Shown piece by piece: positions 1-10,615 of a DNA stretch of 35,391 bases (the stretch's first letter is position 1; each line of letters starts with the position of its first letter). The stretch is from positions 68,454-103,844 of the forward strand of contig NW_003546514.1 of assembly GCF_000090795.2 (NCBI RefSeq), given 5' to 3'. Both the position numbers and the translations under genes were made by a program. The DNA comes from Amphimedon queenslandica (taxonomy: Eukaryota > Porifera > Demospongiae > Haplosclerida > Niphatidae). The notes under the pieces are model-generated. The model saw only the letters and a list, made by a program, of their open reading frames with translations. It was not told where the DNA came from and did not search any database.

Positions 1-775
1 ACCCTTGATATCACCACAGAAAACAAGATTGCTGAATTTTCGTGCTAGATTCTGAGAGGAGATAGACTTAGAGTGTGACTTAAGATGTGATTAAATTGAT
101 CTGCCTTCATTAAGAAGTGACAGAAAATCACCTTCCATCCATATAGAGAGGCGACGTTCTACATGTCTCTTGAAGTCCTTAGGCTTTAATCTACCAGAAG
201 GTTTTTGAAGGAGTAAATGAGACATTGACATGGCACCATGAAGGGCGATAGAGTCTAAACTTGAGGAAGTAGCATAAGCACTGAATAAATGTGCTATCTC
301 AGAGACAAAACTATCACCTATTTTCCCCAGAGGAACTTCAAAAATATTCTTTTTCCAGTGAATGACCTCATTGTAACAAGTGTTTAATTGAGTACAGACA
401 GTGCTGCAATCACTATTTTCCCATACAAAGGTAGGAGTTGTTGACAGAAGTGTCAGAGGTAGATAAAGGTTGAAAGGAAGTACTAGTTATAGCGACAGGA
501 AAGGATAGATTTGAATTTATGGAGAAACAAGTAGCAGCTGCGGCATCAGTAGAGCTTGGAGAAAAAGAAAGGTTATCACAATGATCTTCCTTAAGTGAAA
601 GACAATTGATACATTGTCTTCCAGCCTTTACATAGGAGCAAGAAACACAGTGACCCCATTTATTGCAACCACAGCAGTGAGGCCCGCAAGCCGCCATGTT
701 TACTGTACTTGGATGCAACACTGAAGACAAAGGATGAGAACCATTTCCATCTATTTCAATAACTTCATAATTCAC
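1..775 (-). pseudogene. Retroelement N-terminal ORF fragment with Cys-rich domain, broken
   Basis: Reading leftwards from an ATG at 775, the first 120 codons hold a dense cysteine cluster (CGPHCCGCNKWGHCVSC, then CINC) like the zinc-binding N-terminus of retroelement polyproteins that I recall from sponge genomes. This frame stops at 413-415. The adjacent frame then stays open from about 420 to about 98 (for example HWKKNIFEVPLGK, LLLQKPSGRLKPKDF, ERRLSIWMEGDFL). It continues after one in-frame TAA with LARKFSNLVFCGD to the window edge. The gene therefore has at least one frameshift and one nonsense codon. The reverse transcriptase expected downstream would lie left of position 1. The cysteine cluster and the open blocks are seen; the family name is inference. 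Confidence 0.5.
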
Positions 776-779
776 TGGA

Positions 780-2080
780 TATGTACCATTACCACCAGAT
801 ACATAATATTTTAAATATAGCCATATGACAATATAATTGGAAGATTATTGTGAAATTGATGTCCACATTATCTGAAATTGACGTATGTTTCCCAATATGA
901 GCTGCTTCTCTAAGCAATATCAATCATCAGAAAGTCTTGTTACAACAGTATTAAGAAAAAATCAAATTGAGTAATTTGTATCTCCAACTTGTTAAATAGA
1001 CGGAGGATGGAGAGTTTTGGACTTATATTAACATTTACCAAATGTACAGACAACTGACTCAAACAAAGTGATAGCCAATCCACACCACCATTTACCAGCC
1101 ACAAGGTAGAGATGATAATAAAAAACAATTGATTGTAATAAATGTAGTACGTGGTAGTTTGCATCTGGGCAATGGGAAACTATCAACATAGTTGGAGTAG
1201 CCTTAAATCACAATAAAAATTGGTGCTATAAATGTGGTAAGGCTAAACCATTGCAGTTCTGAAGGTTTTGGAGATAGAGACCTGTGCAGAGTTTGAGTCG
1301 GACAAGGTCATCACTGGTGTAGGCAGTAACGTGTCTATTGTAGTTCGAGAAACATTTCTGTCCTATGATGATCACAAAACAAAGATATTGGCATATGACA
1401 GTAACGTGTGTGCAGTTATACCATAGCAACTCCAGAACATTGGAGGCTATCAGAAAGAGTTCCCCATAAAGTGGCTAGTGATAGTCAAGCTGGGTGAGCT
1501 ATAGCATAAATTTTTGGTGGATGAAAATACCATAAAACTGGTGGTGGAGAAAGGCCTCATAAACAGTAAGCTCATGTCTTTGTAACATGAATATACCCCA
1601 AATATCACCATGCACACTATGGCTCCCCAAGGTGGCAATGTACATTAGCATTATTAATACATGTGTATCACGCTATGTAGTAGGTTGTAAAATACATTTC
1701 TTCTGCGTTTTTACTATAAAACAGTAGTGCAAGGCAGTGATTAAATTTTGTCCTAAGTTGGGTTCAGAATATTATAAATGATCATTTGCTCTTACTACTG
1801 CGCTAACGCAAAACATGGACACCTGCATTTTCATAATTTATGATTATTATTGTCAACAAGTGCGTAGTCTCGTAGATACATTTTAATAATGGATATTGGT
1901 GTTGTAGACTCAACCTACAAGCTAAATTGGAGTCGCTCTATGACATGAAACTATACTAAGGCCAAATTCAAACTTCATGGGTGTAGCTGCCAATTATGAA
2001 TAAGTGTTTGTTAAGTACATTACAGGTTAGATAATAATTATTAAAAGTAAAAGTGTATTAACATAAAAAAATGTTCAAAT
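780..2080. other. No confident gene; AT-rich intergenic or decayed sequence
   Basis: Short open frames exist on both strands but none shows a domain I recognise. On the plus strand, around 1215-1500, a patchy open frame contains NWCYKCGKAKP and a later stretch around FLSYDDHKTKILAYD. It could be an old retroelement remnant, but the resemblance is too weak to name. Confidence 0.4.
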
Positions 2081-2640
2081 GTCATGGTCAGTGTCAGTAA
2101 CAACCACAGAATCATTGAGAGCAAAGTTAGAGTTTTGGGTGGCATCTAACTCACTGATGGAATCATCTGATTTATCACTGGATTAACCAACAACAAGAAT
2201 AACAACCAAGACACACTAAATCTTGCTTGTAAATCAAGTCTGTCATTCAGCATATAGTGGTCCTCAACTTTGTCTGACATGTTTTAGCAAGCCAATTCAC
2301 CGCTCCTGAGTTACCACCTCAAAACCCTCCCATGCAAGATGACCTCATGAAGAGTGAACTGAGAGGTGTTCGCCTTTATGTGGCTCTAACTTGTGCCCAA
2401 GCCATTTTAATTGGATTGAGCACACAGTGTGCCACAGGCAGACGAACAACCACATGTCCAGCATCTAGAGCCATTTTATCAATATGTTTATTGAAACTAA
2501 TCCTTCTATTAGCGTCTTGTATGATTCAGAGAAGTTGGGACTTAGTGCTTTCAAAACCAAACTCTACATAATAAAACATTAGCCACTCAATCATCTTGGA
2601 CTTAGTCTAACTTTCTTTAGGCATCTCTTCCTCAATCCTT
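2081..2640 (-). pseudogene. Tc1/IS630-type DDE transposase, C-terminal remnant
   Basis: On the minus strand, conceptual translation gives a degraded DDE_3-type C-terminus. It begins with a block like KMIEWLM, then VEFGFESTKSQLL and IIQDANRRISFNKHIDKMA. The signature GHVVVRLP...LNPIKMAWAQVRAT follows, corresponding to the family's GH-V-RLPPYH-LNPIE-VWA. The catalytic Glu expected in NPIE is Lys here. An acidic tail (SDDSISELDATQ, ending DTDHD and a TGA at 2081-2083) matches the Asp/Ser-rich tail common in these proteins. Frameshifts break the middle part. The N-terminal half is missing. This is a dead fragment. Confidence 0.6.
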
Positions 2641-3394
2641 TAATGATGAGGTATTATCGAGGGGTCTGCAACTTAAAATAATCTTGTACACTCTGTTGAA
2701 TAATCTACAAATTTATGTAATCTCAAATAATCATACAATCTTCAATCAATTTTGATAAACCTGAAAATATTAAAATAATATAGACAATCTCAAATAATCT
2801 TCATTGGTTTACAAAAACATCTTGGTTTATCTAAAACAAGGTATTAATTCATAACTAGCGTAACTATTATTCATAGCTATTAATATTATTAATCAATTTT
2901 GATTGTCCCGAGTTTGTATCGTTCGTATACTATACGAGAAGGATAAACTAGTTTAAACTATTACTTGGATTATGCAGCTACAATTTTCTGGATTCACTAG
3001 GATTTATTACAGAGAGTTAGATTTTTAGCTGTAATAACATCACTACTAAAAACTACTGCAAAAAGCCTGCAGCAGCTGCCACTAAGACCTTCTAGCTGCA
3101 AGCATACACAACTGAACTGTTGAGACTGTTATAAGATAGATGTATTTAAGTATATTAAACTTTACTTATTATATATATATATATATATATATATGTTGCC
3201 TAGATAGGTGTAAAAATCTGGTAGGAGAGTACTACTTTAGCTGCCGCTACTCTTTTACTGTACTGAACCATAGTATCAAGTGTTCTCTTACTAGTGCATG
3301 TCAATGTTGTAAGTTCTTTAAAATGACATTGTTCATTGAAAATAATTAGCCACAGATATTTAATTATAAGCTTCACAGCAACATTCAGCGTCAT
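2641..3394. other. No gene seen; AT-rich spacer
   Basis: No open frame with recognisable content. The only clear structure is the AT microsatellite listed separately. The reading frame at 3200-3394 (minus) is short, with no domain. Confidence 0.5.
3171..3194. repeat. (AT)12 microsatellite
   Basis: Twelve uninterrupted AT dinucleotides, preceded by TTATT and followed by GTTGCC. Confidence 0.95.
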
Positions 3395-3807
3395 TTGTCA
3401 ACTCTCAACCTCTGTGGGAGAGTTACACAGTCATATCACAGCATACATCAAGTATTGTATTTCATGTTTAAACTAAATTTACTATTTCCTAATAGCTCTG
3501 ATATTATGAATGAAATAAAGGACAATTTACCGGAATACATATGCCACTGTTTTGAAGTCGGTGGTTTGACAGTGTTGCTGCAATTATTAATACCAACACA
3601 AAATCAATAATATCTGAGGTTGATTGTACATTTTAATGGTACATAAATAAAAGAAAAGCCTACCATCATGCCTGAGGAAGTGCCATATTGATTTAGATGA
3701 AAGGCATTTAGATCCTTTTGAGTTCCCCCAGGTCATTAAATTATGATTACTCAATTTATTGCATTAATTAAAGAGAGATTTGAAGCAGCCACATCAGAAC
3801 CCCAAAC
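3395..3807 (+). pseudogene. 5' part of a decayed transposase-like gene, split by the Harbinger element
   Basis: The open frame from 3395 includes NEIKDNLPEYICHCFEVGG. Further frames give HLDPFEFP and, up to the transposon edge, IMITQFIALIKERFEAATSE. They resemble the N-terminal region of an uncharacterised sponge and cnidarian protein family that I recall, including a PFxFPPGHr-type motif, with frame changes between blocks. The continuation lies after the transposon at 7120, where the same family's zinc-finger and core domains follow in the expected order. Function is unknown; transposase-like nature is inferred from the core of the second part. Confidence 0.45.
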
Positions 3808-3811
3808 TTAA

Positions 3812-3877
3812 GCCCTCCATAACCAGGCAACATGTTGCTAGCAACACAACAGCAACATGTTGCTGGCAACAAGTTGC
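3812..3877 (+). repeat. Left terminal inverted repeat of the Harbinger element
   Basis: About 66 bases that match the reverse complement of 7050-7115 with a few differences. It contains the 12-base palindrome GCAACATGTTGC at 3827-3838 and 3852-3863, and the variant GCAACAAGTTGC at 3866-3877. Further copies of the half-motif continue to about 3909. Confidence 0.85.
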
Positions 3878-3959
3878 TGCGAATTTGGATAACAACTTGT
3901 TGCTGCAACATCAGAATTATTAATAGTAGTTTATTAAAGTAAAAATAGATGAACTGCAT

Positions 3960-5800
3960 ATGATTAGAGTATGCGGCATTATTATTTCTACCATCATTTC
4001 AAGGAGACGTAGAAGAAGAAATCGTCAAGTATGGGTGAGACAGTGGATCAGAAACCGTCCACAATATGGAGCACACAACCAGCTCCTTCGTGAATTACAA
4101 TTAACTGATACTTCATATACACAGTTCCTAAGAATGGACCAAAACTCTTTTGAATTTTTGTTGTCAAATGTTTCTCCCATTATTGCTTGACAGGATACCA
4201 TCATGCACAAAGCAATACCTACTGGTGAGAGGCTGGCCTTGACATTACGCTTTCTGGCAACAGGTAAATTCATGCAGTTGACTGGTTCAAATTTTTAAAA
4301 TGTACTAACAAAATAGGGAAATCCTACTCAAGTCTCCAATACTTGTATAGAATACCATCCCAGACAATTGGAAAAATAGTAATTGAAACATGCCAGACAA
4401 TTAATGAAGTAATGCAGGATTACTTAAAGGTAATTGATAATAATGAATAAATGGAGCTCAATCAGTATTCAGTAATACAAGTATTAAGATTCACTACCTA
4501 TTCCAAATGTTTAAACCTTATAAGACACATTTGAGGACTTTCCATCGGTAAGGTCTTGGGATCGTATAGATGATGTTGGAGAACTAAATGATGGCGCACA
4601 CTGATATGGATAGTTAAAGGTATTACAAGAACACCAAAGAGGAGTGTTGAAATTTGATCCATAGAATACGTTCTGAATTTTCCATTTGAGCATTCCTTTG
4701 ACTTGGTTATCTTCAATTGATCATAATTCTGATGCAACAAGTTGAGGAAAAATCTCATCTGAATCATGTTTAATGGTAACTATTTTGCTGATCTCTGCTT
4801 CCATGCATCCAATAGCTTTTTCCAGTAAAGCGTCCTCTTTAGCTTTTTTCCTTTTCCTTTTTGGTGTAACTAATGGGTCATTTTTTCTTTTTCTTTCTTC
4901 ACTCACTGCAACAATTTTTTCTATTTGTACATCTTCATCTTGTGATATCTATGTGTAACAATGAAAAATAATTTGCATTCTAGGTACCAAGGACACAATC
5001 AGAATGGAGACAAATAGTAGAGCAGTTTAACAGTAGGTGGAATTTTCCACACTGCTGTGGAGCTTTAGATGGGAAGCATGTCAATATTATACCACCTGCT
5101 AATAGTGGCTCCTACTACTATATTTATAAGCAGAGATTTAGCATTGTCCTCATGGCACTTGTTGACGCAGATTATAAATTCATATTTGTGGATATTGCAT
5201 GTAATGGTCGTGTGTCAGATGGAGGTATATTTCGTGAAAGTACACTGTCTGCAGCACTAGAAAGCAATGCACTGGATTTTCCTCCACCAGAACCACTGCC
5301 TCGATGTACATTGTTCATTCCATATATGGTGGTAGCAGATGCAGCATTCCCATTGAAAGATTATATTCAGAAACCTTATAGCCAAAATGGACTGACACAA
5401 ACGTATTTACAACTACAGACTGAGTAGGGCAAGAAGAGTAGAAAAAAATGCCTTTGGCATACTAGGCAATAGATTTAGAGTTTTGATGCCCCAGTGCACT
5501 TGTACCAAAAAAAATTGAAGTCATTGTTTTATCTTGTTGCACCGTGCACAACATTTTACAATCACAAACAGGATCTTGTTCAATCTATACTTCACATTAA
5601 AGTTTGGATTTTGAGGATGAAGATACTCATGCTGTAATACCTGGTCAATGGCGTAATGAAGAAACAGCGAGTGTTTTAAGAATTTGAAAAATCAAGGAAG
5701 TAATCATGCGAAGTAAAGTTCTAAACTATTTAGAGACTATGTAATGGAGTATGTTAATTCTGAAGTGGGGTCACTTCACTGGCAAGACAACATAATATAA
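3960..5800 (+). pseudogene. PIF/Harbinger DDE transposase (HARBI1-like), three exons, decayed
   Basis: Exon 1 (3960-4263) has the N-terminal block with VWVRQWIRNRPQYGAHNQLL and FLRMDQNSFEFLL. Exon 2 (4317-4429) has SLQYLYRIPSQTIGKIV. Exon 3 starts at 4984 (after TTCTAG) with QSEWRQIVEQF and runs to a TAA at 5798-5800. Intron 1 is 53 nt (4264-4316), intron 2 is 554 nt (4430-4983); both are GT-AG and keep frame. All three catalytic acids are visible: Asp in GALDGKH (5068-5070), Asp in VVADAAF (5338-5340), Glu in VEKNAFG (5441-5443). Damage: TGA at 4188-4190 in exon 1, a frameshift near 5405, another near 5500, and more stops towards the C-terminal WRNEETA and HWQDN blocks. The family cuts and pastes its own DNA. 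This copy cannot make a full protein. Confidence 0.82.
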
Positions 5801-6831
5801 CACCTTAAGCATACATTCAGATGATTTCTGTACGTATATGTAATCACCTTTCAATTTGATGTAGTAGATCTTGTTGAGATAAAGTCATCTAAGAATTTTA
5901 ATTTTTCAAAATGTGGCCATTTTCATTGGTATACTTCATCTGTTCCTGTGCCAGTAGGCCTTTTCTTGTATTTCTGGCGTTCTCTACCATACTGAGTGCG
6001 GATGTTCTTAATTTTCTTAGTGACTTCAGCCTCTGCAGAAGTGAAAAGAATATACTATGTCCCAACTGAGAATGGACCGAAAGTGGAAGCAGCTGCATTG
6101 GAATTTGATAAATGTATCTACGTCACTAATGACTTCTTATAATGATATTCATAGAGACATGGCCGATATTTCGGCTGTGTTGTTTCGCTCTTAAAATAGT
6201 CTTGTTATTCCTGATAAGCAGTACAATAGCTCCTGGAGTCAACTAGTCTTCATAAAGACCTTCATTATCAGAAGATCTAGCTCTATTAGCATTTTAAAAG
6301 AATTATCAGTTTTGGCACTCGACCACATGTGCTTATGTAAACTATGACATCATAAAACGCCATTGCGGTTAGCTTTGGTATGCCATTGGGTTTATAGGGA
6401 GAACCCAGTTCTCAGGGTTCCCAAGGGTTGAAAGACACAAGACCTGAGATACTGAAGCAGCATTGGGCGACTAAGAACCTGTGAAAGTCTCATTCTTATC
6501 CCACATGCCTATAAAAAGTTATTCCAGTTTTTCTTGGTCCAAACTCAGTTGGGGCATAGTATAGTTTGTAATGAATTTCAATAGTGACGGCCATGGCAGG
6601 CTCAGATCCTAGCAGATCCACATTTTGCTTACCTGGTACTTTAAGCTTTGTACAAATATCACTAATAGCTTTAGACTTCATATTTGTCATGGTATGACTT
6701 GCCTTTTGTATTATACAAATGTGACCCTGTATTAGCTCTATAAGGTCAGATACTTTAGCCATAGTCCAATGGACTTCAGATGTAGCATAAGCTTGCTTGT
6801 CTTCTTGAGATTTACCATCAGCCCACTCCAT
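4511..6831 (-). pseudogene. MADF-BESS DNA-binding protein of the Harbinger element, three exons
   Basis: Exon 1 (6831-6633) carries the first half of a MADF domain (EVHWTMAKVSDLIELIQGH, then ISDICTKLKVP) and ends at CCAG/GTAAGC. Exon 2 (6032-5848) continues in phase with the second half (TKKIKNIRTQYGRERQKY, KWPHFEKLKFLDD). Exon 3 (4948-4511) gives a Lys/Arg-rich linker (TPKRKRKKAKED), then a BESS-like C-terminus (DEIFPQLVASEL and MLKWKIQNVFYG). Introns are 600 and 899 nt. Three in-frame stops are all TGA: between VYQ and KWPHF, after TTSN, and after VASEL. In PIF/Harbinger the second protein helps transposase reach the nucleus and bind DNA; that role is family knowledge. Its last exon sits inside intron 2 of the opposite-strand transposase. 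Confidence 0.72.
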
Positions 6832-6961
6832 CGAAATCTCTTCCTCCTATTAACCTCAACTTCACAAACAGTGGCCATTATTGGTTTAAAATACTAGATC
6901 TACACGCCTCTTTTGATTAAATTCCATTCACTCACCTAGGTAACCTTCGATGTTTTTTAGA

Positions 6962-7115
6962 AACATGTTGCTAGAATAGAAATAATTTCTATTGAAGCAA
7001 CAAGTTGCAGCCTGTTGCACAACTAAGCAACACTGCATGTAACACCAAGCAACATGTTGCCAGTAACATGTTGCTGTTGTGTTGCTAGCAACATGTTGCC
7101 TGGTGTATGGAGGGC
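6962..7115 (-). repeat. Right terminal inverted repeat region of the Harbinger element
   Basis: The last 66 bases (7050-7115) mirror the left end. The palindrome GCAACATGTTGC occurs at 7049-7060 and 7088-7099, with variants at 6997-7008 and 7063-7074, so the right subterminal zone is longer than the left. Confidence 0.8.
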
Positions 7116-7119
7116 TTAA

Positions 7120-9690
7120 GAAACTGAACGGAAATGCAGTGCCAGCGACACCAGTAATGGCATTATATATGCAAGAAGATTCGTGAATGGAGTAAAGATT
7201 ATAACAATGAGGAGTTCAGAACCATGAAAAAGGGAATTGACTACACAGTCCCCGTTAAATTTTCAGAGTCAACACCTAAAATTTGTGGCGCATCAATCAG
7301 ATCTATGTGTGGTGATGCATTTGCTGTGCCAGTTGGAAAAGGGCAGCGTATTATCAGTAACTGGACCAGGCATTATAAAAGAAAAATGCTTATATGAAAA
7401 GACCAAGTCCAAGAACCTTTCAACATATTTTTAAAACTCATCACCATTCATCACAAAATGCACCTGCTCTTCGCAACGTCTCCACTTTTTCATCTCTACC
7501 TTCCTTCCTCTCCAATTTCTCCCTCATGCCACCCTCTCTCAACTAACTGTTCTACACCAGGAGACAAATGATTCACAGTCTGACGAAGCAATCGAGGATA
7601 TACATGCACCAAAACAACTTTGTTGAACCATCATCCATGCAATTACATTTGAGGAACACATCACCGTCTACCACCAATGCTCTTGTTCCTTTTTGTAACT
7701 CCTCTTCCTTCTCCCTTCATTCCTCTCCTCCCTTCATCTCACCTTTCTTCCCTCTGTCACTCCCATTCTTTTCAGGTTGTAAGTTCATTCTCCAAACTCC
7801 CTTTTACACCTGAGAATATTAAAGTTCACAAGATGTAAGTAATGACTCATGGAACTCTGAAGGATGTCCCACAAATTGTCTCACCATCATCCAAGCAATT
7901 ATCATTAACTCCCAATTCATCAACAAGAGATGTAACAGCCACAGAAAATAATGACACACTTCAGGTTTTTTAGAAAGCCCCCTCTGTTATAAGATGTGGG
8001 GGCTTAAATCTTGTTGACAGGTCAAGAACTGCTATAAGAAGAAAAAAATTACAAAAAGCTGGAGGTGATCCTCAGCAAGAAAAAATCACAGCCTATTGGA
8101 AGGTTATTGATGAAATATCTTTATTAGCAAAAGAAATGAAAAGTTGAGTACCATATTAAAGCAATGTTTAACTTTCCAAGACATGACAAATAGTACACCT
8201 ACATGTACTTCATTTACATGTTAAATTACACCAATGCCACAGCCATATCATACAAAATGTAAAAAGAAGACTTGACCATTGGCAGAAACATTCTCCTGCA
8301 GTAAAAAAGTTTGCTACTATCCTCTTAATCAATGCTGGTCCAATGGCATATGAATTTTTTTATGGCAAAATGTCAGAGGCATTGCCCTTCCTGAGAACAG
8401 TTCAGGAAATCATTCTGATAATCAGCAATTTCGAGAAGCAAACTTCAGATTTCATTAGTTGTGCAGCATTTCCATAAATATAACATACCACTTTTATGCC
8501 ACCAGAATAGTCAAAACAGTTGACTATGATCCGACAAGTAATATTTGTGCCGGCTTCATGTTACCTAATAATGATAAAGGTTTACCAATTATCAATTCAT
8601 TCACCGTTACTACATTAAATGATATTGAGAAATATTTCACTACAGCTACTATTTTTTCGTATGCATGTTTTCACTGCACAACCACTTAAAGACGGGTCAT
8701 CTTTCTGTTTAAGCTGTATAGGTAGCAATAAGAAATTTACAGCATTAGCATCGCTGGCAATACATATACACTGAATTATCAAAAATGGAGTAAGGGATAT
8801 TAATTAATTTTGCTTCCGATGGTAATAGTAGACTCCGAAGGGCAATGTGTGTAGAGTGCCACTTCACTCTCGACGGTACAAAATTACAATTAAACACTGA
8901 ATAAACATCAATTCACACCTCACAATTGAAAATGTGGCTCTGTACAAAGTTGCATCACATACATGGAGTGCAGGACATGATGCATATAGGTGTTAAAATG
9001 AAAAGCCATCTCCGTTAGCCCTTAATTATTACCGATGTGAAATTTCATTACTACTCCAGCCCATCTGCAAATTTTGGTCACTCTCTATAGTAAATAAGTG
9101 CATCGCATTATACAAAAGGATTTAGACAATAAAGATGAGCAGAATTTTGCTGTAGTTGAGCATCTTACTAAAGGTTCAAAGCATTTAAGGAACATACCAG
9201 ATGTAATTGCAACAAAATGTTATCTGGAGTTAATCAATTCCGCAATCAATAGCTATTTAGACAAAAGCTACACTCCAAAAAAAAGACTAAGTGAAATCTG
9301 GTTTGCTACTTTTTTTCTTAGAAATATTAGAGAAAGTGCATTATGCTTCACTGATCATTTACAATTAAAGATAATTTTACTACAAGTAATTATTAAAAAT
9401 GTATTGAAATAAATGCTGACTCCCTTTTCTCATACACCATTATGCTACGAAATGAGAATTACTGACCTGAGCACTTTATTCTGTAATTATGGGTTCTTAA
9501 AGTTGTCAAAAATTGTTTCAATCATTAAATAGTATGTCCAGCACTTTTTCAACCGTGATAAACTTCAGTATGTTAGGTCTGTTGGAGAGTCTTCACAATA
9601 TTTATGCCTTACAATTCTACCACGTGCTACTGAGCATGTACGTAACCTTTCCTTCCTATGTCTTTCCATCACACAAGCCATACAGAACAT
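7120..9690 (+). pseudogene. 3' part of the split transposase-like gene (zinc finger, core and C-terminal blocks)
   Basis: Conceptual translation, shifting frame several times, gives in order: an N-terminal linker (ICKKIREWSKDYN, about 7165-7205); a BED-like or CxC zinc finger block (ISNWTRHYKRK with KCLYEKTKSKNLSTYF, 7340-7434); RSRTAIRRKKLQKAGGDP (about 8020-8075); core blocks KKFATILLINAGPMAYEFFY (about 8305-8365) and EALPFLRTVQ; a block around NICAGFMLPNNDKGLPIINS (8540-8600); FCLSCIGSNKKFTALASLA (about 8700-8757); VQDMMHIGVKMKSHL (about 8968-9015); the open frame 9098-9412 with INSAINSYLDKSY and WFATFFLRN; and MSSTFSTVINFSMLGLLES (about 9530-9590). This order matches an uncharacterised repeated protein family that I recall from sponges. 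Many stops and frameshifts make it dead. Confidence 0.6.
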
Positions 9691-9817
9691 GACCTTTCTC
9701 TTGTGGGTGTATCAGATATACACTCAAAATGATATTCATAATCCTGAGAGTGTAGCCCGAGGGATTATAAATATCATTTGAGTGTATATCTGATACACCA
9801 CTCTGGGTCATGTTCTA
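9684..9817. repeat. Foldback (snap-back) inverted repeat, possible MITE
   Basis: The left arm (9684-9744) contains AGAACATGACC and GGTGTATCAGATATACACTCA; the right arm (9761-9817) contains their reverse complements. The loop is only about 16 bases (TGAGAGTGTAGCCCGA). It sits directly after the last recognisable block of the decayed transposase-like gene. No coding capacity. Confidence 0.85.
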
Positions 9818-10107
9818 TATATTACTTATTGAATAAAGCCAAAAATCAGTTAGAGAAGGTAGAACAGAAGAACTTAGTTACGTTAAAAATGGGTTAACTA
9901 GGTAAGGAGTCCTTGTTTGTTACTATCAAATCTAGTTGAAAGGAGGCCTCAATACATAAACATACAGAAGTTTCGCTTTTTTAATGACGGTGAAAGATTT
10001 TCCACCAACAGATTATCTTGAGTACAAGAGAAGCAGCCCACAGAAGTTGTAACAAAAAAGGATTGAACAAATGTTAATTTAAGCCAGACACAACACTTCA
10101 AAATTCA
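9818..10107. other. Decayed spacer after the foldback repeat
   Basis: A short patch (LEKVEQKNLVTLK, about 9850-9890, plus) may be tail sequence of the decayed gene to the left. Nothing else is recognised. Confidence 0.3.
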
Positions 10108-10464
10108 GTGGATACATTGTCATTGGGTATGTATGTATGTATTTTTCAAATTAATTCAGATGTCTTGCATGGAAAAGTCCTTCAGCTTGTTAAATATGAC
10201 ATAAAGTGGAAAAAGCAGAGTCGCAATTTCTATTCTGCTTGTGTCTTAGATAGGTTTGGTGTCTTGTGCTCTTGGTATAGCATTAATAAGAGACATTGTA
10301 AAGTGGTGAGTACCAGTGAGAAATATGTTAATATTATGTCATATAAAGGCACTTTAACACCTACCTGTATTAAGAACGGGCATCATCAATTGTTTCACTC
10401 CCTCCAGAGTTTAGAAATACTCTCAACTGCTACAGCTTTATTGCTTCCATCTCGTCCTCAGTAA
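10108..10464 (+). CDS. Open frame of 118 codons, unknown, probably a TE remnant
   Basis: An uninterrupted frame from an ATG at 10108 to a stop at 10462-10464. Stretches such as HGKVLQLVKYDIKWKKQ and SEKYVNIMSYKGTLTPTC look protein-like, but I recognise no domain. The first codons run through a TATG repeat (ATGTATGTATGTATT), so the true start is doubtful. It lies between the decayed transposase-like gene and the Ulp1-like remnant on the same strand and may belong to either. Confidence 0.3.
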   Translation: MDTLSLGMYVCIFQINSDVLHGKVLQLVKYDIKWKKQSRNFYSACVLDRFGVLCSWYSINKRHCKVVSTSEKYVNIMSYKGTLTPTCIKNGHHQLFHSLQSLEILSTATALLLPSRPQ

Positions 10465-10615
10465 CAAAAAACAGTCCTTTTATAGATGAAGGCAACCATA
10501 GCTCAGGTCTTGAAACACCTACTCCAACTACACATGCAGCTTGATCTCCATCCTCTTCAAAAGTAACTCCTCTACCAAAATAGAGAAATAAAACATTGAT
10601 ACTAATCAACAAACT

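Larger units (their letters stand above)
3812..7115 (+). mobile_element. PIF/Harbinger-like DNA transposon, 3.3 kb, full length but decayed
   Basis: The element is bounded by inverted repeats starting GCCCTCCATA and is flanked on both sides by TTAA (3808-3811 and 7116-7119), within a CTTAAG palindrome. It carries two genes typical of PIF/Harbinger: a DDE transposase on plus (3960-5800) and a MADF/Myb-SANT-class DNA-binding protein on minus (6831-4511). PIF/Harbinger usually makes 3-bp duplications, so the apparent 4-bp TTAA is unusual. The palindromic site makes the exact edge ambiguous. Both genes carry in-frame TGA stops and the transposase has frameshifts, so this copy is not autonomous now. 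Confidence 0.85.

Noticed and set aside
1450..1638. Minus-strand 62-codon frame
   Set aside because: No domain, no splice context; likely chance frame in AT-rich DNA.
7568..7813. Plus-strand frame rich in Ser, Pro and Phe
   Set aside because: Encoded by C/T-rich low-complexity sequence within the decayed transposase-like gene; no domain.
10430..10612. Minus-strand frame with GRGVTFEEDGDQAACVVGVG
   Set aside because: Looks protein-like but is short, overlaps the end of the plus-strand frame 10108-10464, has no neighbour on its strand, and I recognise no family.
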